Shown piece by piece: positions 56,399-64,000 of a stretch of DNA of 64,000 nt (its first letter is position 1; each line of letters starts with the position of its first letter). The notes under the pieces were generated by a model that worked only from the letters and a program-made list of their open reading frames with translations, searched no databases and was not told the DNA's origin. Location: contig NC_061078.1 of NCBI RefSeq assembly GCF_021917145.1, positions 7,763,604 through 7,827,603 on the forward strand. Direction: 5' to 3'. Both the position numbers and the translations under genes were made by a program. The DNA comes from Hypomesus transpacificus. Lineage: Eukaryota; Chordata; Actinopteri; Osmeriformes; Osmeridae.

Positions 56399-59300
56399 TC
56401 AATTCCATAGACTCCCCCTCCCTCCTTGTACTGTGGTATCTCCTGCCCCTGTCACAGTAGTTGGTCCCATCATTTTCTGCTGCTCATTGAATTCGGTTAC
56501 CTCTAAAGTCTCTCCTACCTGTTTATCTCCATTCTCCTCTTGGGTTTTTACTCTTTCTTTTAGCTGGTTCTCTTCTATTTCATGGCCCTGCCTAATGGTA
56601 CCATCTACTCTTTTCAGGTCCTCCTCTTTACTCACTTCTATCCTTCCAATGCTGTCATCCACTGACTTATTTACTTTGACTTTCTCTGTGTCCTTCTTGT
56701 CATCTTCATCCATCTGGCTTTCATCGCTTCCGTTCTTTTCAGGCTTCTCTTCTGTTGGAGAGGAGTGGAAAGATGTATTCCCTGTCCTTGTTGTCACACA
56801 CACACACACACACACACCAAGAAGATTTTTGTTGTTGTTATCGCATGGACTCGCCTAAGCCCTCACTCATGGATATCTTCATGGCAGGCTGTGAACTTGG
56901 TTCCTCCTCACATAGAGGGCTGGCTGAGGAGAGGCTGGCTGGGGAGGGGTCGGCTGCCACAATAGGGTCTGGACTGCTGGAGACACTGGTAGGAGTGGGC
57001 GGAGGGGTTGTTGTGACAGGCAAAGTGGCGGTAGTGAGAACAGCAGAGTTGGTGGTGGTTTTAGAGGAGTTAGTACAGTGAATAGCATCAGAGAGGGTTG
57101 GAGTAGTCAGATTAGTTAGGGTGGAAGTAGAAAGATGACTTGAGAAGTTGGTAGCAGCTGAGATGGAGGAGTTTAGGACATTAGTGGCAGAATCAGAAAC
57201 AACAGCTGATTGTGTAGAGGTGGAGGGGGGTATTATGTTGGGGGTGTTGGAGAGGAGAGGGACCACAGAGCCAGGGAGGCTGGGTGGGGGGCTGGAAGCA
57301 CCATCAGTTGTGTTAGTGGTAGTAGGGCTGGTAGTGTTGGTCATTGATGTGTCAGGAACAGGGTCAGGTTTAGTGGGTACAGGAACTGAATTAGTTGAGG
57401 AGAGTTTAGGGGAGGAGTTTGTGGGGTCTGTAGTTGTTTCGGTGAGAGAGGCACTGATACTGGCAGTAGGAGCAATATCAGTAAGGTCAGGGGAGTAGGA
57501 GAGACACGCTGCAGAAGAAAAAGTGGATCTGGGTGTGTCAGGGAAAGAGTGGGCAGTGGGGGTCATGGATGTGGACCCACGTGTGGTGGTGGGGCCCGGA
57601 TTAGGCAGGTCAGGGGTGGGGGTGACAGAGTCAGTCTGGTCTGGGGAGGAGGAATAAATCTGAACTGGGGTGGAGGAGTTAGGCTGGTCGGGGGTGAGGG
57701 TAATAGAGTTAGCCTCGTCTGAGGAGGAGCAGTTAGTCTGGTTAGGAGTGGGGGTGGTGGAGTTAGTCTCATCAGGGGTAGGGGTGATGGTGTTAGTTTC
57801 ATCTGGGGAGGAAGAGTTCGGCTGGTCGGGGGTGGGGGTGATGGATTTAGTCTGGTCTGGGGAGGAGGAGTTAGTCTTTTCAGGGCTGGGGGTGATAGAG
57901 TTAGTCTGGTCTGGGGAGGAGGAAATAGTCTGGTTGGGGGTGGGGGTGATAGAGTTAGTCTGGTCAGGGGTGGGGGTGACGGAGCTAGTCTCATAAGGGG
58001 TGGGGGAGATGGTGTTAGTTTCATCTGGAGAAGAAGAATTAGGCTGGTCTGGGGTGATGGAGTTAGTCTTGTCAGGGGTGGGGGTGATGGAGTTAGTCTG
58101 GTCAGGGGTGGGGGTGATGGAGTTAGTCTGGTCGGGGATGGGGGTGATGGAGTTAGTCTGGTCGGGGGTGGGGGTGACAGAGTTACTCTGGTCGGGGGTG
58201 GGGGTGACAGCGTTAGTCTGGTCAGGGGTGGGGGTGACGGAATTAGTCTTGTCGAGAATGGGGGTGATAGAGTTAGTCTGGTCGAGAATGGGGGTGATAG
58301 AGTTAGTCTGGTCAGAGGTCGGGCAGGGGGTGGGAGATCCAGTAGGGATGGGAGCAGCAGTGCTGTTAGAGATGGAAGGGTCACATGACGATGTGGGGGA
58401 GATGGTTTCAAAGTGGGTGGCAGTAGCTCCGTGTGGGCTGGGTGCAGGTGGAGACGTCTCTCCTTCCTGTATCTGAGTCAGCTCATTCTCAGGGGTGTTG
58501 CGCCCACTGGTGTGGGCAGGGCCTGAGCCAGACTTAATGAGGGGCTTTGGAGGCAGAGCCGGTTTTCCTGCAGCCTCATGGGCTGAGGCACTGAGTCTGA
58601 TCGGCCGTCTTGTGTCTGGAAAGAGAGTGAGAAAGTTCAAGTAACTAACATGAAAAGATCTGTGTGTGTGTGTGTTTGTGCACGCACGTATGTGCGTGTG
58701 TGGCCGTGTTACCTGAGGAGGTGGACATTGTCCGAGGTTTCATGAAAGCTGATGTTGGATCAGGTTTGTTGTCAATGATGGTGCCCTCAGATTCTGCCTT
58801 CTTCATCTCCCCCTCCTGACTCTGTTTAACCATCCCATAGATTTAGTCCTCTTCTCCTTCCTCACAAGTATGTCAATTCACAAGCACTCATACATGTGTA
58901 CACACCCACAACCACATACCTGCGTCTCTTCTGGTGGGGCTTTGGACACACCAATGCGTTGCAGCATGAGATGCAGCTTCTGTTCAAAGCTGTGCTGGCC
59001 CTCGCTGGAGTGTTTCTGAAACAGACAATGAGAAACAGTTACAGTGGTCAGAGGTCAAAGGTGAACAGACGGCAGGGGTCACCCTCACCTTCCCATGTGT
59101 GGTGTTTCTGGCTCCCCCAGCACTGGTTGCTGTGGAGCCGGACAGCAGAATGAGAGACTGGGACTTCCCCTCCCTCATCACCCGGCGGGGTTGAGCCTCC
59201 CCCCGCAGAGGGGTGGGGCCAGAGGACTCCGTCACCACGGCAACTGATTCTCCAATGACAGCGACGTCACTTTCCTTCTCTTTCTCCCGCTCTTTGTCTT

Positions 59301-60852
59301 TGTCATGTTCCTTCAGTTTGTCCTTCTCGGCCCTTGCAGCATCCCTGAGGGGCCGAATAAGATCTGCGATGGATGTTTTTTTTGTCCGCCCCTCCTGACT
59401 TGTTTCTGACTTTAAGCCGCGCCTTTTTCTCAGGGTAAAGAACTCGCCCAGCTTCTTCCTGAGGGTCCTGGAGGGGGCGGGGCAGGGGGCAGCACTGGCT
59501 GGAGCCACTTCTGGCTCAACCACCTGCACTTCTTCATCCTGCTGTTTTCTGAGGAGCAGAGCGGCACACAGGTGTCGTCTGGTTAAACAGACAAAGCCCT
59601 GAGCTACGTACTCATTAGCAGTCAGCATCTAGACAAGCTTTATCACGGGGATGTTGGTGAGGTGCATCGAGCGTCAACATGTCTATGTTGTGATTAGATA
59701 CTCACAGGGTGTCGGCAGGGAGGAGTCTCTTTGTGAAAAACTCCTCAACTCCCTCGTCCACCCTCCCATTCAGCTCTGGAGCCTCATTCTCACTGTCTAC
59801 AACTGGGTCCTGTAAACACACACACACACGTTGGATGTTTGTTAACAGGTGCTACTGCTCCAGTGGAAAGCTGATTGGTCATGATGTGTGGCTGATAGGA
59901 GCTGCTGGTACTATCAACTTCCTCCTCGGCACCAGCCTCTATTACATCATGTTCTCACCTCACGAAGGCAAACGCCCCTCACACCACTCTCTAGTATTTA
60001 CTCCCACATGAGCAATGTTCAGGTTATTTGATCCTTGTATTTAAATCAACAGTGTGGTTCAAACAGTCATATCCAAGAGCAATTGATTGACTCAGAACAT
60101 CATTATGGTGTGATGATGTCATGTGCTGTCGCTGGGCGGGATAGAGGAAAGCAGATGGAGTTTCAGTCTCCACCTGAGACAGCTGCTTGGTCCAGCTCAG
60201 CGGAGCTCACAATGGACATGCACAGGGCTGATACAATAGCTGTGTTCACACACACATACACACAATAACACACACACACAGGCACACACACACAGTCACG
60301 CACACACACCCCCGACGGAGAAAAAGCCCACCAGCACGTTTGAGCAACATAAAGCACTGGCACACACACACAATCCATCTACACCCCAAAATAATTCATC
60401 CATCCATTTTACACACTAGCAGCTGTTTGCTTGAGTTATTCAAGCATATCTTCTCTTTCCATCCCTCCCTTCCCCCTGCCTCTCCCCTCAGCTCTCCCCC
60501 TCTTTCATAATGCCTCCTCACACACCACCCCCTCCCCCCATACCTGTGTCCTGCTGGGCCGGTGGTGCTGGTTCTGTCGGTGTGGTCGTGGTCGACTGCG
60601 GGTGTAATGCCTCAGCACCGGCCCGCCCAATGGCAGCTCCATAAGGGGAGACACGGCACTCCGTTGCCGTGGCTCTGTTGCCGAGGCACCGTTGCTAAGA
60701 GCACCAGCAGCAGTATCTAATGCCGCTGCTGAGGTGGGCGGGGCCAGGGTGGCTAGACTGACAGATACAATAGGGGGCCTTGCCCACCCCTCCTCTCTGA
60801 GCCAGTGAGGAGACGTTGAGTGGAAGGAGAGCAGAGGGACAGTGAAGCAGAC
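56399..60852 (-). CDS. carmil2: CARMIL2 (RLTPR) C-terminal region; N-terminal two-thirds not present
   Basis: CARMIL proteins bind capping protein and regulate actin; CARMIL2 also couples CD28 to NF-kB in T cells. Seven exons in transcript order (60852-60544, 59809-59706, 59548-59089, 59015-58920, 58821-58713, 58615-56867, 56781-56399) join in frame to about 1,069 codons. CARMIL C-terminal marks are present: LRHYTRSRPRPHRQN, NGRVDEGVEEFFTKR, KKLGEFFTLRKRRG, MLQRIGV and KPALPPKPLIKSG. The 1,749-nt exon contains a long in-frame repeat (see repeat entry). Missing are the PH-like domain, the leucine-rich repeats and probably the capping-protein region. Immediately upstream, within 1 kb, sits ctcf in the same orientation. 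The first exon opens at a splice acceptor (atctccag), not at a start codon. The family call is strong; calling it 2 rather than 1 or 3 rests on its ctcf/acd neighbours. Confidence 0.8.
57600..58330 (-). repeat. carmil2: In-frame coding minisatellite, about 30-bp unit
   Basis: Degenerate tandem units of about 30 bases, broken by shorter 24-27-base variants, encode S-I-T-P-T-P-D-Q-T-N-like decamers (variants SSSPDQTN, TPDETN) within carmil2 exon 6. About 25 units are visible. Because the unit length is a multiple of three, several frames on both strands stay open; those antisense frames are shadows. Confidence 0.9.
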
Positions 60853-61810
60853 CTGGAGATGTCCACAGCCATGTCAGATCTGAGGCACTCTAAATGGCAC
60901 AAAAACCATGCCTGATAAACATAAATAATTAATTTTGTATGCAGATGAGATTTTTTTTAATGCAGACATTTTTCTTTGTCTCTCCATGTAGGAATGAACC
61001 AGGGTAGATTTGGCTTTAAAATCCCATTGTTACTAACGTTACCCTCAACTAGGGTCCTCATTGTGTTACATGTGTAGATGCATTTCACCATAACAAACCC
61101 AAGGTAAAACTCTGGCATGACATTAAGAATCAAGAGAAAAATTGGTTGATCTTTTTATTGGCTGTACAGTCATACAGTCTCCTGCCCCTCCCAAGACCCA
61201 TCAACTCATGACTTCCATACACCCCCCCCCCACCCCCATATCATGGTATAAAACAAAAATAATAAAAGCATCAACCCCCCCAAAAAACAAATTAATTCTA
61301 AAAGCAATAACAAGAGCATAATATTTTGTTTCATTTTAAAACAGCATAATATTTTGTTAAAGCAGGATATTTCAGAGTGATCCCACCTACCCCTCTAACT
61401 AACATAGCGAGAGCACATGATTACATACTTGTGGAGATGGGAGTGGGGGGGGAAACAGAAAGATAAAACATGTTCAACAGCGGAATGAGCCCTGGTCTTC
61501 TATGACATCATCAGCATCTCGGCAGTCCCCACCCCTCACCCCCCACCCCTTAGCACACATCAGTTAAGAAACTTTAAAAAAATAGAATGGACTGAAAATG
61601 TATTTCATTTCCCAGGCATGATCATCAACATCAGGGGGCTTTCAGCTTACAACAAGGCTGAGTGTGTGGTGTTGGGTTTCAGGGTGTGTGTGTGTGTGGG
61701 GGGGCTGCCTGTCTGTAAGTTCTGAGCATGGTTCTACATGTGAGAAGACAGAGGGGGGACAGTGGTCAGTGTGAGCGCTAGCCTGGACAGGCCTCCTGAC
61801 CTGGCATCCA
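60853..61810. other. ctcf 3' UTR and short gap to carmil2
   Basis: This interval is non-coding. A minus-strand AATAAA (plus tttatt at 61154-61159) is the likely ctcf polyadenylation signal, about 300 bases before the first recognisable carmil2 exon. It contains an A/C-rich low-complexity part (61,225-61,330). No leucine-rich-repeat exons of carmil2 are seen. Confidence 0.65.

Positions 61811-64000
<2,190 letters not shown>

Noticed and set aside
56838-58476. Long open frames on the plus strand opposite carmil2 (57,148-58,476)
   Set aside because: They arise because the 30-bp repeat keeps all frames open; composition is a simple complement of the carmil2 repeat, with no domain.

Overview
This window is nuclear DNA of a ray-finned (teleost) fish. 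The evidence is short GT-AG introns, vertebrate gene families throughout, fish-type tRNA-derived SINEs, abundant CA/GT microsatellites and compact gene spacing. Repeat style hints at a protacanthopterygian such as a smelt, but I cannot fix the species. Fifteen protein genes were reconstructed exon by exon. Most close in frame at nearly the same length as the human protein. Gene names come from remembered protein sequences, not from a search.

Left block (1-27,300), matching the human 15q21.3 neighbourhood: pygo1 last exon (+), dnaaf4 (+), pierce2 (-), ccpg1 (+), pigb (-), pigbos1 (+), rab27a (+), rsl24d1 (+). The order is that of the human region. pigb and pigbos1 are head to head, as their human names imply. 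dnaaf4 and pierce2, both motile-cilia genes, converge tail to tail.

Right block (27,900-64,000), matching genes spread over human 16q12-q22: cog4 (+), gnao1 (-), tradd (-), ogfod1 (-), nudt21 (-), a leukotriene-B4-receptor-like intronless GPCR (+), acd/tpp1 (-), the C-terminal part of carmil2 (-) and the 3' part of ctcf (-), which runs off the right edge. The join between the two human-chromosome blocks lies in the 660 bp between rsl24d1 and cog4.

The genes are housekeeping or tissue genes of unrelated pathways: Wnt co-activation, dynein assembly, ER-phagy, GPI anchors, vesicle traffic, ribosome assembly, Golgi tethering, G-protein signalling, TNF signalling, ribosomal hydroxylation, mRNA 3' processing, telomere protection, actin regulation and chromatin insulation. 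They do not form a joint system. I found no CRISPR array, operon, viral element or novel multi-gene system.

The points most worth checking are: an apparent U12-type AT-AC intron in pigb; a carmil2 locus with no room for its N-terminal two-thirds beside ctcf, plus a large in-frame coding minisatellite in its tail; a PIF/Harbinger-like MITE inserted with a TTA duplication into a SINE; a glycine in the gnao1 P-loop where Galpha proteins normally have alanine; and a pigbos1 microprotein longer than the human one.
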